Shown: positions 41,091 through 50,608, counted from the stretch's first letter. The stretch is DNA of 64,000 nucleotides from Planococcus lenghuensis (GCF_001999905.1 NZ_CP019640.1:2770001-2834000), one strand, 5' to 3'. The notes: generated from the sequence alone by a model not told the origin. Program-made: numbers and translations.

Positions 41091-43043
41091 TTAAAATATA
41101 CTCATCACCACGGCCACACTCGCAGCTATCACTCCTGGATCTTTTATCAATTGAGGGCTCAACTTGACCAGTTCCTGCTTTAGATCTAAGGGAACTGGCA
41201 TGAATTCACTGGATTGCATATATGGTCGATGGTTACTGGTAACAGCTCTTACCTTGAATTCTGCTATCGGATTCTTCAAGGATCCCATCTGTATAATTCT
41301 AGCCAATACACTCGTTTCATCCCTCTCCTTGTAAAGAGTACTTAACAGACCTAACATGTGTTGTATATCTCCTTTTGAGAGATTCGCTGCATGCTTTTGC
41401 ACTGCAAGATAAAGATATGGAAGCACTTCCCGTTGAAAATCTCTAATTTCTTCTGCATAGTCTTCCATCTTCACAAGATCTTCAACTGCCCATTTACCCA
41501 CCACTTGTTTAATAGGAAGTAACACATTTCTCCAATCCATATTCAGTCGTTTAATTCGCTCATTTACCGGTTCAATTTCTTTTTTGACTTCTTGCTCCAC
41601 AACTTTAGTAAATGTTTTCAAAGATTTTTCCACTTCTTCTTGCTTCGAATTTAAGATTTTGATTTTTCGCTTCACGTTTTCAGCGTATATGCGGTATTCT
41701 CTATCTGCTTTAATGTACTTATATGTTTGGAAAAACTTAAAATAAACTTTATTTATATCTTGAAAACATTCTTCTGCTGCTACCTTTTTCACGTTTAATA
41801 CTCTATCCTCTAAATTGACCTCTTCGAACCACTTTATGTAAGCATTTAACTGAGGTAGCACAATTGACTCCCATTCTCCCCTTAATTTTATCGGTTTTTT
41901 AAATTTAGTGATGAAGGGCTCGATGTTCGTTGGCTCAAGCAGGTTATTTTGCAGAAAAAGATTCCATTCAGCGATAAGATCTTCTTTCTTTTGATACTCC
42001 GCTTTCAGTTCTTCTGCCAAATCCAATGTTATTTTCTCCATTTTTAAGAAGTGTGTAAGCAATAGCTCTCTGTTCTTTAAAAACACCGAGCTCTCTTTCT
42101 CTCTTAATAGAGATTTATAGAAATCATTGAGCGCCGTTTGAACTTGAAGGAAAACTAACTCCAGCTTTTCATTTTCAAAACTTACAAACAAAGATTCTAC
42201 CGCTTCGAGATTACCCCATTCCTTTAGCTGTTCATCATCTTTAAGTTTCCCCTCTAGAATATCCTTAGAAGAAATACCATCCAGCTGCGTAATCATTGGA
42301 GTTAACCTCCGAACGTTATACTCATAAAACGCATCAAGATCTTCATCCTCATCCAGTCGGTCAATTCCATTTATCAATCCAATTGTTGGAATCCCTGATT
42401 CATATAGCTTCTGGAGCCAAGTTACCTCTGACGCTGTTCCAACATTCAAGCTGTTGAACAGCCAAATTGCAGTATCCGCTTCTTCAAAAAAATGATTCGT
42501 CACATCTGAGTGTTTCTGAAACAAGGAAGTAAGACCTGGACTGTCTATAAGCGTATAGAACTTCAGCAGCTCAAAAGGCAACTGGATTTCAATGAAAGCC
42601 AGCTTACTCCTTATGTTGTCTCCATGTTTATCTCCTTCTGCAGTTACTTCCTTTAAAAAAGAAAAATCACACTCTTGGATTGTCTGATCTTTAAAATGCA
42701 GAAACAATCGCTTTTCATGGCCGTACGTCAATTTTGTAATCATAGCAGTAGCAGGTGTGACATCACTAACTAACACCTTTTCACCCAGCAATGCATTGAT
42801 GAAAGTCGTTTTACCTGCATTAAACTCTCCTGAAATCAAAATCGTAGGTTTATCCTCTAGCCCCATCAATATTTTTTTCAATTGCTCACGTACTTCCAGC
42901 TTAGCTTTTCCTTTGAGTAAGTGGCTGTGCTTGAGAAAAGCTAACCAATTTCTCACTCCATGCAACGCTCTTTCTCTCGCTTCCATCTCCGTCTCCGCCT
43001 TCACTAAGTTATACATAAAATCATGAGGACTTAAGAAAAACAA
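41091..43043 (-). CDS. dynamin-like GTPase 4 (about 650 aa)
   Basis: G1 GEFNAGKTT, G2 in VTPATAM, G3 DSPG, G4 NGID, then DEDEDLDAFYEYNVRRLTP, which parallels DEEEDIDSFLKFNERRMYP of dynamin 3, so the two are paralogues. It ends at a short hydrophobic tail (VIAASVAVVMSIF) where dynamin 3 has its membrane helix; the outer domains are absent. Start uncertain: TTG at 43043 or ATG at 43016, neither with a strong ribosome site. First large gene of the array; 30 bases separate it from dynamin 3. Confidence 0.88.
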   Translation of the reverse strand: MFFLSPHDFMYNLVKAETEMEARERALHGVRNWLAFLKHSHLLKGKAKLEVREQLKKILMGLEDKPTILISGEFNAGKTTFINALLGEKVLVSDVTPATAMITKLTYGHEKRLFLHFKDQTIQECDFSFLKEVTAEGDKHGDNIRSKLAFIEIQLPFELLKFYTLIDSPGLTSLFQKHSDVTNHFFEEADTAIWLFNSLNVGTASEVTWLQKLYESGIPTIGLINGIDRLDEDEDLDAFYEYNVRRLTPMITQLDGISSKDILEGKLKDDEQLKEWGNLEAVESLFVSFENEKLELVFLQVQTALNDFYKSLLREKESSVFLKNRELLLTHFLKMEKITLDLAEELKAEYQKKEDLIAEWNLFLQNNLLEPTNIEPFITKFKKPIKLRGEWESIVLPQLNAYIKWFEEVNLEDRVLNVKKVAAEECFQDINKVYFKFFQTYKYIKADREYRIYAENVKRKIKILNSKQEEVEKSLKTFTKVVEQEVKKEIEPVNERIKRLNMDWRNVLLPIKQVVGKWAVEDLVKMEDYAEEIRDFQREVLPYLYLAVQKHAANLSKGDIQHMLGLLSTLYKERDETSVLARIIQMGSLKNPIAEFKVRAVTSNHRPYMQSSEFMPVPLDLKQELVKLSPQLIKDPGVIAASVAVVMSIF

Positions 43044-43076
43044 TATCTAAAATCATCCCTAAGTAGCTGTGAAATT

Positions 43077-43372
43077 TTAAAGAAAGCTCTTTAATTTAGT
43101 TTTCATGAATTGTATGCTCTGTTTTACTAGTTCCTTTCCTAATTCACCTCCTTTTTGTTTGTCAGTCTCTTTTCCTGTAGTTTTTCCGACATTCCCTAAA
43201 ATAAGTTCTCCTCAGTTGAATTTACTAGCGAGTCGCCAACCGGTGAACCAATCGGTCCACCTACTGTCTTTCTGACAAATCCACCTATACTTCTTCCAAT
43301 TATTTCTCCTGCCCTCTCTCCAACCTTTCTTACTATGTTATTAACAGATTTATCAATCACTGTCTCTAACAT
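43077..43372 (-). pseudogene. glycine-zipper protein gene, frameshifted
   Basis: From the ATG at 43372 the frame encodes 58 residues (VERVGERAGE-type pattern: VRKVGERAGEIIGRSIGG, then VGGPIGSPVGDSL) and stops at 43196. One frame over, coding-like sequence continues (LGNVGKTTGKETDKQKGGEL, ELVKQSIQFMKTKLKSFL) to 43077, just before dynamin 4. A single indel would join them into about 97 residues rich in small-xxx-Gly spacing, typical of membrane-inserting glycine zippers. It may be a recent lesion, a programmed frameshift, or a functional 58-residue form. Confidence 0.55.
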
Positions 43373-43800
43373 TTTTTAAGTCTCTAATTCCCCTCTCCTT
43401 CTTTTGCTTTACAAACCTTCAATCTTGGAATTGATGCCCAAGAGCTTTAACTTCAATGGCTTTTCCTCCGTAATGGGATAAATGTTTTGATGGTAATAGA
43501 CAAAATTATTTTGAACACTGTATAACGGGAAGATTAAAACAAATTTATTTCTCACTTTTATTATGTAATGAATAAAGTAGTGTTCTAATCCCTATCAACT
43601 TCTTTAGTGGTGGATATTTTCTCCAGTTCTTTAGTATATCGGTTAATTTCCCTTGAAATTTAACAATGAAGTGCAAAAAGTTTAGGAACGATAGTTCCAT
43701 AAAAAGCTCGATGTCCCTTGGAAAAGACGGGAGTTTTCTAGCAGTTGGCCACAGCATTCCAGCTATTTCTCCTCAAGTTTTACAATTAATGAAGCATTGA
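43373..43800. other. gene-free stretch upstream of dynamin array
   Basis: AT-rich DNA that should hold the promoter of the dynamin array. No convincing -35/-10 pair, repeat or coding pattern was found. A 70-codon minus-strand open frame at 43545-43757 has no ribosome site. Confidence 0.5.
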
Positions 43801-43808
43801 TAGAAATA

Positions 43809-43913
43809 GAAGCCATCCTCAAAATCGGAGGATGGCTTCTTTGCTTTGCAATGGCCTTGAATATACTGAAGAGTTTCTGTTTAGAGTTTCTGTCCCAAGG
43901 ACGCATTTATAAT
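43809..43913 (+). repeat. RAYT-linked repeat copy A (left end missing)
   Basis: Hairpin GAAGCCATCCTC...GAGGATGGCTTC, then CAATGGCCTTGAAT and the right end GTTTCTGTCCCAAGGACGC. It ends directly at the start of the amidase remnant. Confidence 0.8.
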
Positions 43914-44479
43914 AAACGAACTGGAGAAACTGGGCGCACGGACTGAGCTGGTCAAAATTCCGTCTCTCGCGCAAGCGGAATTTGCCGAACTTGTCACCAT
44001 TACATCAGAAACGAGCGCCGTCCATCACCCAAACTTGATAAACAGCCCGAAAAATTCGGAGAAGACACGCGATTTTTGCTGGAATTCGGTGAATTGGTAA
44101 GTGCAGTGGATTATTTGCAGGCCCAGCAAATCCGCCGGAAATTAAATAAAGACTTTGCGAAGGTATTCGAACGTGTGGACGGCCTCATCAGTCCGACTTT
44201 GCCGTTCTTGCCACCTCCAATTGGTGACAGCACCGTTGACATCAACGGCCAAGCATTGAGTTTCCTGGATGAAGTCATCCGCTTTACCGGTCCCGACAAT
44301 TTAACAGGCCTCCCGGCTTTGAACATCCCGTACGGTGTCCGCGACGGACTGCCAATTGGGCTGCAAATATGGGCCCTGCCTTCGAAGAAGAAAAAGTATT
44401 GAATGTCGCTTATGCTCTAGAAAAGCTTCAATTAATGAAGGGCCAAAAACCGGGCTTGATTGACACCGCCTCACGTTAA
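43914..44479 (+). pseudogene. amidase (GatA-like family) remnant
   Basis: The C-terminal part of an amidase-signature enzyme, in three frames: LEKLGARTELVKIPSLAQAE, then FLLEFGELVSAVDYLQAQQI...FERVDGLISPTLPFLPPPIG...NLTGLPALNIPYG, then VLNVAYALEKLQLMKGQKPG. The catalytic Ser-Ser-Lys half is missing. Two frameshifts (near 44040 and 44380) and the 5' truncation make it non-functional. The truncation point coincides with the right end of a RAYT-linked repeat. Confidence 0.85.
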
Positions 44480-44526
44480 CCGACAGCTTTCAGAACACTT
44501 TATTGTATGCTGTCGATAATAATCAC

Positions 44527-44711
44527 TTTTTTTCAGTAAACATTCAAAAGCCATCCTCGAGGTCCGTTAATTTCACTGAGGGTGGCTGTTTTTGCATACA
44601 ATTGTTGTGAATAAACGGAAGAGTTTCTGTCTTAGGCACGCAGCCGCCCCCCTAAATCGCTCCCTTATTAGAGCAGCAAGTTAAATTGTTTCTGTCCCAG
44701 GGACGCGATTT
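44527..44711 (+). repeat. RAYT-linked repeat copy B plus extra right end
   Basis: CATTCAAAAGCCATCCTCGA...GAGGGTGGCTG hairpin, ATTGTTGTGAATAAACGG, decayed right end near 44641; a second right end (AATTGTTTCTGTCCCAGG) at 44683-44711. Confidence 0.75.
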
Positions 44712-44808
44712 CCCTCATCTTTCAAAAGTGTTTTTCCGTCCCGCCGTTTCGTAACGTTTTCAAGTTCCAGCACCTTCATAAAACCGCCCCCTTCCATTAA
44801 ATTATAAC

Positions 44809-44932
44809 TGTTTCTTTTTTTGAATAGACATACAAAAGCCACCCTCGGAATCGGTTGATTTCAATGAGGACGGCTGTTTTGGCATACAATTGTCGTGAAT
44901 AGATTGAATCGGTTCTGTTACAGGGGTGCACT
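44809..44932 (+). repeat. RAYT-linked repeat copy C
   Basis: AAAGCCACCCTCGGAATCGG...GAGGACGGCTG hairpin, ACAATTGTCGTGAATAGA, right end GGTTCTGTTACAGGGGTGCA. Confidence 0.75.
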
Positions 44933-45020
44933 CAAAAGAAATTATCGATCCTGGCTATTGTAAATTCCTATTCTTTCTATGTAGACTTTTATTATGGATT
45001 GCAAAAATGGAGGAATGGAA

Positions 45021-45563
45021 ATGATTTCACGTGTAGAATATGAACAAGTTAAAAAAGAAACACTAACTTTTTTCGAAAACGCTAATATTAAATTGACTGA
45101 TGAAGAAGTGAACAAAATAGAGGTCACGGATTTTGGATTAAACCGAATCCGAGAATTGGGGCTGCAGCTGGTGGAGTATGTCAATACAGAGCGTTGCTGC
45201 GCAAAAGATCTGATCTTGCTGCCTCGCCAGACATGTCCTGAGCACCTTCATCCACCAGTAGGCGATTCTCCCGGAAAAGAAGAAACTTTTAGATGCAGGT
45301 TCGGAACGGTCTATCTGTACGTACCTGGTCCAAAGACAGAACAACCATTGGCACGCATTCCCAAAGGAAAAGAAGAAACATTTACAGTATGGCATGAAAT
45401 TGTTTTACATGAAGGCGAGCAATACACGTTAGAACCAAACACACTTCATTGGTTTCAAGCAGGAGATAAAGGAGCGCTTGTATCGGAATTTTCGACAAAG
45501 AGTACAGATGAAAATGATATTTTCACAGATCCTAGTATCAAACGTATTCCAGTAGTGGAATAA
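45021..45563 (+). CDS. D-lyxose ketol-isomerase (YdaE-like cupin)
   Basis: 180 residues from the ATG at 45021, chosen because GGAGG lies seven bases upstream. Cupin enzyme with the metal-binding set CPEHLHPP (two His), an EETFRCRFG glutamate and TLHWFQAG (His). This matches the D-lyxose isomerase family of Bacillus, which interconverts D-lyxose and D-xylulose (also D-mannose/D-fructose). Monocistronic, flanked by RAYT-linked repeats. No sugar kinase or transporter is adjacent. Confidence 0.88.
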   Translation: MISRVEYEQVKKETLTFFENANIKLTDEEVNKIEVTDFGLNRIRELGLQLVEYVNTERCCAKDLILLPRQTCPEHLHPPVGDSPGKEETFRCRFGTVYLYVPGPKTEQPLARIPKGKEETFTVWHEIVLHEGEQYTLEPNTLHWFQAGDKGALVSEFSTKSTDENDIFTDPSIKRIPVVE

Positions 45564-45660
45564 ATTAATTGTCTCTTATACTCATAAACTTATACTGATT
45601 CTTATACTAAAAGTAACAGCACTTAGTGAAGTTTTTGAGTGATCCGCCTTTGTATTCCGT

Positions 45661-45830
45661 TCAATTATGGCCACTTCTTTTTTCTATAAATATACAGAAG
45701 CCATCCTCGAAATCGGTTGGTTTCATTGAGGATGGCTCGTTTTCTATACAATCGCCGCGAAAAATTGAATTGTTCTCATCCCAGGGATACGATTTAAAAA
45801 ACTGAATTGTTCTTATCGCAGGGACGCGGC
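45661..45830 (+). repeat. RAYT-linked repeat copy D with doubled right end
   Basis: TCAATTATGGCCACTTC left part, GAAGCCATCCTC...GAGGATGGCTC hairpin, then two successive right ends (CTCATCCCAGGGATACGAT; CTTATCGCAGGGACGC), the second seven bases from the aldolase stop at 45837. Confidence 0.8.
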
Positions 45831-45836
45831 AATGAA

Positions 45837-46736
45837 TCACTCTAAATTCTGTAAAATCCCTTTTATATTTGCTTTCCCATTTTCATCCACTTCACTGAAT
45901 GGCCCTAACGAAGAAGGAGAGAGGTTAAAGTCTTTTTGAATTAGACATTCCTTTATGACACTTAAAATGGATGCATTGTTTTTGTAGATCTGGCTAAGTC
46001 GAAGAATTTGATCGTTTTTCTTTTTTACCTCTTGGAAATCGTTTGCCTGGTAGGCACTATACAGTCCGGTGAACAACTCAGGAGCAAAATTGCTTGTGCC
46101 AATGATCCCTCCGTCTCCGCCCATAAACAAGGTGTTCAGCAAATGGTCATCATAGCCGCATAGCACAGCGAATTGCGGATGGGCTGATTTAACCGTTAAG
46201 ATTAAATCCTTTATATGCGCGATTGAATCAATCGTGTCTTTGATTCCGGCAATGTTCGGATTGCTGTCCACCAACTTTTTGACGAGGTCTGCCGATAAAC
46301 TTTGGCCAGTACGTTCCGGGAAGTTGTATAACAGCATCGGAAGTAACGTGCTGTTTGCAATCGAATTAAAATAACGCAGCAGTTCTTTTTCGCTTAGTTT
46401 CCAATAGTATGGGTTGATGACGACTATTCCGTCTGCACCCATCTGCTCTGCAAATCGGCTCAGTTCAATTGATTCCTTGATCGTGTTGCTGCCTGTCCCT
46501 ATTAATACAGAGGTACGTTTGTCCACATAAGCTGTTACAAACTCTGTAATTTCTTTTCGCAAGCCGGTGTTCATCTGACTGAATTCACCAGTGCTTCCTA
46601 AGAAAAAGAGTCCGTCTACTTTCGCCTCTATCAAATGATCGATGATCGCTTTGGCAGAAGTTTCATCAAATTCCCCATGTTGATCGAACGGTGTAACAAC
46701 CGGGGGGATGATGCCAGAAAAAGAAGGGTTCGTCAT
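45837..46736 (-). CDS. DapA-family aldolase/synthase
   Basis: About 299 residues (second ATG preferred for GGAGTG spacing). Dihydrodipicolinate synthase/N-acetylneuraminate lyase superfamily: GIIPPVVTPFDQHGEFDE, FLGSTGEFSQM, YNFPERTGQS with the catalytic tyrosine, and the Schiff-base lysine in NIAGIKDT. Probably cleaves or forms a 2-keto-3-deoxy acid with pyruvate. It may not be the lysine-pathway DapA, since no dap genes are adjacent. The aminotransferase upstream on the same strand (gap about 110 bases) suggests a shared catabolic role. Confidence 0.88.
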   Translation of the reverse strand: MTNPSFSGIIPPVVTPFDQHGEFDETSAKAIIDHLIEAKVDGLFFLGSTGEFSQMNTGLRKEITEFVTAYVDKRTSVLIGTGSNTIKESIELSRFAEQMGADGIVVINPYYWKLSEKELLRYFNSIANSTLLPMLLYNFPERTGQSLSADLVKKLVDSNPNIAGIKDTIDSIAHIKDLILTVKSAHPQFAVLCGYDDHLLNTLFMGGDGGIIGTSNFAPELFTGLYSAYQANDFQEVKKKNDQILRLSQIYKNNASILSVIKECLIQKDFNLSPSSLGPFSEVDENGKANIKGILQNLE

Positions 46737-46848
46737 TTCATTCACTCCTATGGTTCATAAGATTTTGATGCGATATGAGTTAATTAAAGGCGCTCGCCCG
46801 CACACAATGACAATTGGATTCTCTTTTTCTAATCCGACTGTTGGATCA

Positions 46849-48048
46849 TCACTCGACAGCTAGTTGTTCAACCTCATTATTCCCTGAGACTTTTTCCTGA
46901 TAAAATTCCCCTAACGCCTCTATGCCTTCTTTCAATTTCTCTTCGTCTCCCGCAAAACAGATTCTGATCATGTTATCACCGGAAGGACCGAATGTAGAAC
47001 ACGGGGCAACCGCCACTTTCCTTTCAATAAGCAATGACTTGGCAAAGTCCATGGAATCCATGTTCGTTTCTGAAATGTCGATGATGATATAAAAGGCCCC
47101 ATTCGGTTTTACAAATTTCGTTTCGTACTTATCCAGCAGCTCACAAGCCAGGTCCCGCTTCTTTCTGTAGAGTTGATTCATTTCCTTCACGAATTCATCG
47201 GCCAACGGAGAGGTTAATGCGGCTTCCCCTGCTTTTTGCGAAATGGAAGAGGCACATGTCGTAATCGGCTCTTGCAATTTTGTCGTGATGGAATATAAAT
47301 GATCCGGTAGTATGGCATATCCGAGCCTCCACCCCGTCATGGCGAATGTCTTGGAGAAACCATATACGCATATAATAAAGTCATTGTAGCTTGAATCTAC
47401 ACTCAAAGCAGAAATATGATCCTTCTCGTATACCAGTTCGTCATAGATTTCGTCGGAAATAATATAGATGTTTCGCTTTCTCGCTATCTCAATCAGTTTT
47501 TTGTATGTATCTTTTTCTAATACCGCACCTGTCGGATTGCTGGGTGAATTGACAATGATTGCTTTCGTTTTCTCCGTAATCATGTCTTCCAGTTTATCAA
47601 GCTCCGGTAAGTACTCGTTGTTTGGATCAGTCGGATAATATTTTGGAATGGCATTCTGTATTCTGATCAAGGAATCGTAGTTCGGATAAGCAGGATCAGG
47701 TATCAGCACTTCTTCACCTACATCGACAATGGAAAGTAAAACGATATTCAGCGCTGCAACCGCTCCTGGAGAAACGACCACATTGTTAAGTCCGATTTCT
47801 ACCCCATATTTCGATTGCATCCTGTTAACGATCGCTTTTCGCAATGAAGGAATTCCCGCATTAGCCGTATAGCTCGAAAAATTGTCTTGGATCGCTTGAA
47901 TCGCAGCGGCTTTCACAAAAGAAGGGATTTCAGCAATCGGTTGTCCTATCTGTAACTCAATGACGGGGCCATCAATGGCTGAAGCCAATTCCATAATCTC
48001 TCTTATTCCGTTTCGTTTGATCTCATCTCTTTTACTGAGCAAAGACAT
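46849..48048 (-). CDS. pyridoxal-phosphate aminotransferase, class I/II
   Basis: 399 residues, complete. Fold-type I motifs: SPGAVAALNIVLL, DPAYPNYDS, NSPSNPTGAVLEK, ISDEIYDEL, and the PLP lysine in YGFSKTFAMTGWRLGY, ending with RICFAGDEEKL. Transfers an amino group between an amino acid and a 2-oxo acid; aspartate or aromatic substrates are typical of the subfamily. AAAGGAG precedes the ATG. Likely co-transcribed with the aldolase gene downstream. Confidence 0.92.
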   Translation of the reverse strand: MSLLSKRDEIKRNGIREIMELASAIDGPVIELQIGQPIAEIPSFVKAAAIQAIQDNFSSYTANAGIPSLRKAIVNRMQSKYGVEIGLNNVVVSPGAVAALNIVLLSIVDVGEEVLIPDPAYPNYDSLIRIQNAIPKYYPTDPNNEYLPELDKLEDMITEKTKAIIVNSPSNPTGAVLEKDTYKKLIEIARKRNIYIISDEIYDELVYEKDHISALSVDSSYNDFIICVYGFSKTFAMTGWRLGYAILPDHLYSITTKLQEPITTCASSISQKAGEAALTSPLADEFVKEMNQLYRKKRDLACELLDKYETKFVKPNGAFYIIIDISETNMDSMDFAKSLLIERKVAVAPCSTFGPSGDNMIRICFAGDEEKLKEGIEALGEFYQEKVSGNNEVEQLAVE

Positions 48049-48215
48049 TTAACCAACATCTCCTTTAGGATATTCCTTGATCAATGAGCTGTATTCACAG
48101 ATATGTTCAATAAATTTTTAATACTCCCTTTATTTTATCAGCGTCAAATCTTTATTCAACTTCTAGTGCCCTTCTTCTATTTCTTCTGGAACGCCACTAT
48201 CCGCCCCTCTGTTCC
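48049..48215. other. divergent promoter region
   Basis: AT-rich gap upstream of both the aminotransferase and, further on, the esterase. No clear operator or riboswitch is seen. Confidence 0.4.
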
Positions 48216-48303
48216 ATCCAATTATGACCACTTCTCTTTTTCAATGAGAACGGCTGTTTTTGTATCCAATTACTAAGAATAAACGATGCAATTTTTGTAA
48301 CCC
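48216..48303 (+). repeat. RAYT-linked repeat copy E (internally deleted)
   Basis: CCAATTATGACCACTTCTCT, then directly AATGAGAACGGCTGTTTTTG and CCAATTACTAAGAATAAAC: the left hairpin arm has been lost. Confidence 0.7.
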
Positions 48304-48404
48304 CATATAAAATTTTTCAATATTTTGTATTTATCCCTTGTTAAACCCATTTTTTAAAGTAAGATAGTAATGTACGACAATTACATAGGATAGGAGATGT
48401 GAGC

Positions 48405-49781
48405 ATGGGGAAGAACACGTTTGTTTTAACGGTTTTGGCAGCAATGTTAACGCTCAGCTTTTCTTTTTCACCTTCTAATGTAAGCGCTGACAGCAAGAGC
48501 GGTCATTGGGTCGGGGCTTGGTCGGCAAGTCAGACAGAGGCTTGGACAACAGTGGATTGGGACGGAGGATTTTCTCAAAACGGTTTCGAAAATGAAACAA
48601 TCCGTATGATTGTAAACCCAACGGCTTCAGGTAAAGAAGTAAGAGTTCGCCTGTCCAATGAATTTGGAGAGCAGCCGTTAACATTTGGAAAAGTAACCGT
48701 AGCGGATACTGCTGAAGATGCTTCGGTGGTCGCGGATACGGTTGAACAGTTAACCTTCAACCAAAGTGAATCCGTCACGATTCCCGCAGGAGAAGCTATC
48801 GTCAGTGATTCGGTTCCGTTTGATGTGGCCGACGGAGCGAATTTAACAATCAGCTTATATATCCCCGGCAATAGCGGACCGGCTACTTGGCACAATACAG
48901 CGAATCAGCAAAGTTATTTCGCTGATGGCGATGCTGCATTGAACATAGACGGGGACGGATTTGAAAACAGTTCCGATTCCTGGTTCTATTTGTCCGGTGT
49001 CGATGTCTTAACAACGAACAACAAACAGACAAGGACGGTTGTCGCATTGGGGGATTCCATTACAGATGGGTACCTGTCCACCTTGAACGCGAACCACCGC
49101 TATACTGATTTCCTGGATGACCGCTTGGACGAAGAGTTTAAAAACCAGACCTTCTCTATTCTGAATCAAGGGATTTCCGGCAATAGAATCCTGACCGACT
49201 CCCCGATTTTCGGAGAAAAAGCACTGGACCGGCTGGAGCGGGATGTTTTCTCTCAAACAAATGTAACTGATATCATTCTTTTCGAAGGAATCAATGACAT
49301 TGGCCATAGTGATCCTTACCATGTGTACGATGCCGACCTGATTATCGAAGGAATGAAGCAAATTGCCGAAGAGGCGCATGAGCGCGGAATCAATATTTAC
49401 ATTGGCACACTGACGCCGATGAACGCGTTCACAGGTGACCCTAACTACTACACAGAAGAAGGGGAAACAACACGCCAGGAAGTCAATGAGTGGATTCGCA
49501 GCCAGAATGTTTTTGACGGCGTGTTTGATTTTGATCACGTCCTCCGTGACCCGGAAAATCCGGACAAAATCTTGCCGGCATATGATAGTGGGGATAACTT
49601 GCACCCGAACGATGCAGGCCTGAAAGCGATGGCTGATTCTATCGATCTTTCCGTTTTTGCCCAAAAAGAAGGCGAAGAACTCCCTGATACCGCGACAAAT
49701 ACATTGAATTATTTGCTGGCTGGCTTGATGCTGATGTTGATCGGCGCAGGACTTTTCCTCTCCAATAGAAGAAAAGCATAA
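48405..49781 (+). CDS. sortase-anchored GDSL/SGNH esterase
   Basis: About 458 residues from the ATG 48405 (AGGAGATG upstream). Signal peptide (about 1-28, ending VSADS), an N-terminal beta domain (GHWVGAWSASQTEAW...), then an SGNH hydrolase with GDSIT (Ser block), GISGNRI, EGINDIGH and DNLHPNDAG (Asp-His). It ends in a sortase signal: LPDTATN, a hydrophobic helix and RRKA. A wall-bound deacylase acting on polysaccharide esters or lipids is expected. Followed by an intrinsic terminator. Confidence 0.93.
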   Translation: MGKNTFVLTVLAAMLTLSFSFSPSNVSADSKSGHWVGAWSASQTEAWTTVDWDGGFSQNGFENETIRMIVNPTASGKEVRVRLSNEFGEQPLTFGKVTVADTAEDASVVADTVEQLTFNQSESVTIPAGEAIVSDSVPFDVADGANLTISLYIPGNSGPATWHNTANQQSYFADGDAALNIDGDGFENSSDSWFYLSGVDVLTTNNKQTRTVVALGDSITDGYLSTLNANHRYTDFLDDRLDEEFKNQTFSILNQGISGNRILTDSPIFGEKALDRLERDVFSQTNVTDIILFEGINDIGHSDPYHVYDADLIIEGMKQIAEEAHERGINIYIGTLTPMNAFTGDPNYYTEEGETTRQEVNEWIRSQNVFDGVFDFDHVLRDPENPDKILPAYDSGDNLHPNDAGLKAMADSIDLSVFAQKEGEELPDTATNTLNYLLAGLMLMLIGAGLFLSNRRKA

Positions 49782-49799
49782 GAAGTGAAAAATGATAAA

Positions 49800-49838
49800 A
49801 GTGGCATCTCTCCTGACGGGAGAAATGCCACTTTTATA
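49800..49838 (+). terminator. terminator after esterase gene
   Basis: AAAAGTGGCATCTCTCC-TGAC-GGGAGAAATGCCACTTTTA is a long stem with a T-rich end. Confidence 0.85.
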
Positions 49839-49861
49839 TTTACCGATCGGCCGCTGTCTGC

Positions 49862-50000
49862 CGTTCAATTATGATTACTTCTTTTTTTCAATGAAAATGA
49901 AAAAGCCATCCTTGGAATTGATTGGATTCACGAAGGATGGCTTCATTTGCATACAATTATCGTAAATTAACTGCGTTGTTTCTGTCACAGGGATGCAGTT
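49862..50000 (+). repeat. RAYT-linked repeat copy F
   Basis: CCGTTCAATTATGATTACTT left end, AAAGCCATCCTTGG...GAAGGATGGCTTC hairpin, right end GTTTCTGTCACAGGGATGCA, about 36 bases from the DUF4395 gene stop. Confidence 0.8.
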
Positions 50001-50035
50001 CAACCGCAACAACCAAGCCTTTCAGGTCTTCAAAG

Positions 50036-50449
50036 TTACGCCTGTGTTTTTGTGCGTCTATGTTTCCACATTATATAGCGATAACGGATCGTACAACCAA
50101 TGCAATAGCCCATCAAAGCCATGCCGGCTGCGATGATAACCATGATGCTGAAGGCATAGGCAACCAGGTGAATGTCGAGAGAAAAGGAAATGAGCGATAA
50201 CCCTAAACAAATCGTCGCAATCCATTGATTAAATAATTGCTGATCCTTGTCTTCCTGCAAATAGCTTGTCAGCGGCTTTTTCAAAAAGCGTCGGCTGAAT
50301 TGAATCACCGGATTTTTCTTTGTCATCAATGTATAAGCTCCAATAGCGAACGGCAAAAACAGAATGGCCGGCTGAAGCCAGAGCGCCGCTAAAACGGTAA
50401 CGACGATAAAAGCCTGGTTGATCTGTACAAGGGGTTTCGGAATAGTCAT
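50036..50449 (-). CDS. DUF4395 family membrane protein
   Basis: 137 residues, four hydrophobic helices: MTIPKPLVQINQAFIVVTVL, LQPAILFLPFAIGAYTL, FNQWIATICLGLSLISFSLD, and MALMGYCIGCTIRYRYI with the CIGC motif typical of this family. Function unknown; members often sit near thiol-redox genes, but none is nearby here. AAGGAGGG precedes the ATG, and a TATAAT-type -10 lies about 35 bases upstream. Confidence 0.8.
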   Translation of the reverse strand: MTIPKPLVQINQAFIVVTVLAALWLQPAILFLPFAIGAYTLMTKKNPVIQFSRRFLKKPLTSYLQEDKDQQLFNQWIATICLGLSLISFSLDIHLVAYAFSIMVIIAAGMALMGYCIGCTIRYRYIMWKHRRTKTQA

Positions 50450-50608
50450 GCATGCCCTCCTTCTCTATTCGCTTATTATACCAATTGACTTACTAGGTAT
50501 AAAATGAATTGCTTGACGACTGGAATCATCTGCAGCACTTCGTTTTATCGAAGAAGGCATTAATATCCCGATAAGCGGTCTTTCCCTATTATGTAAAATA
50601 GGTGGACG

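Noticed and set aside
43545..43757. 70-codon minus-strand frame
   Set aside because: No ribosome site, AT-rich noncoding composition, no neighbours to support it.
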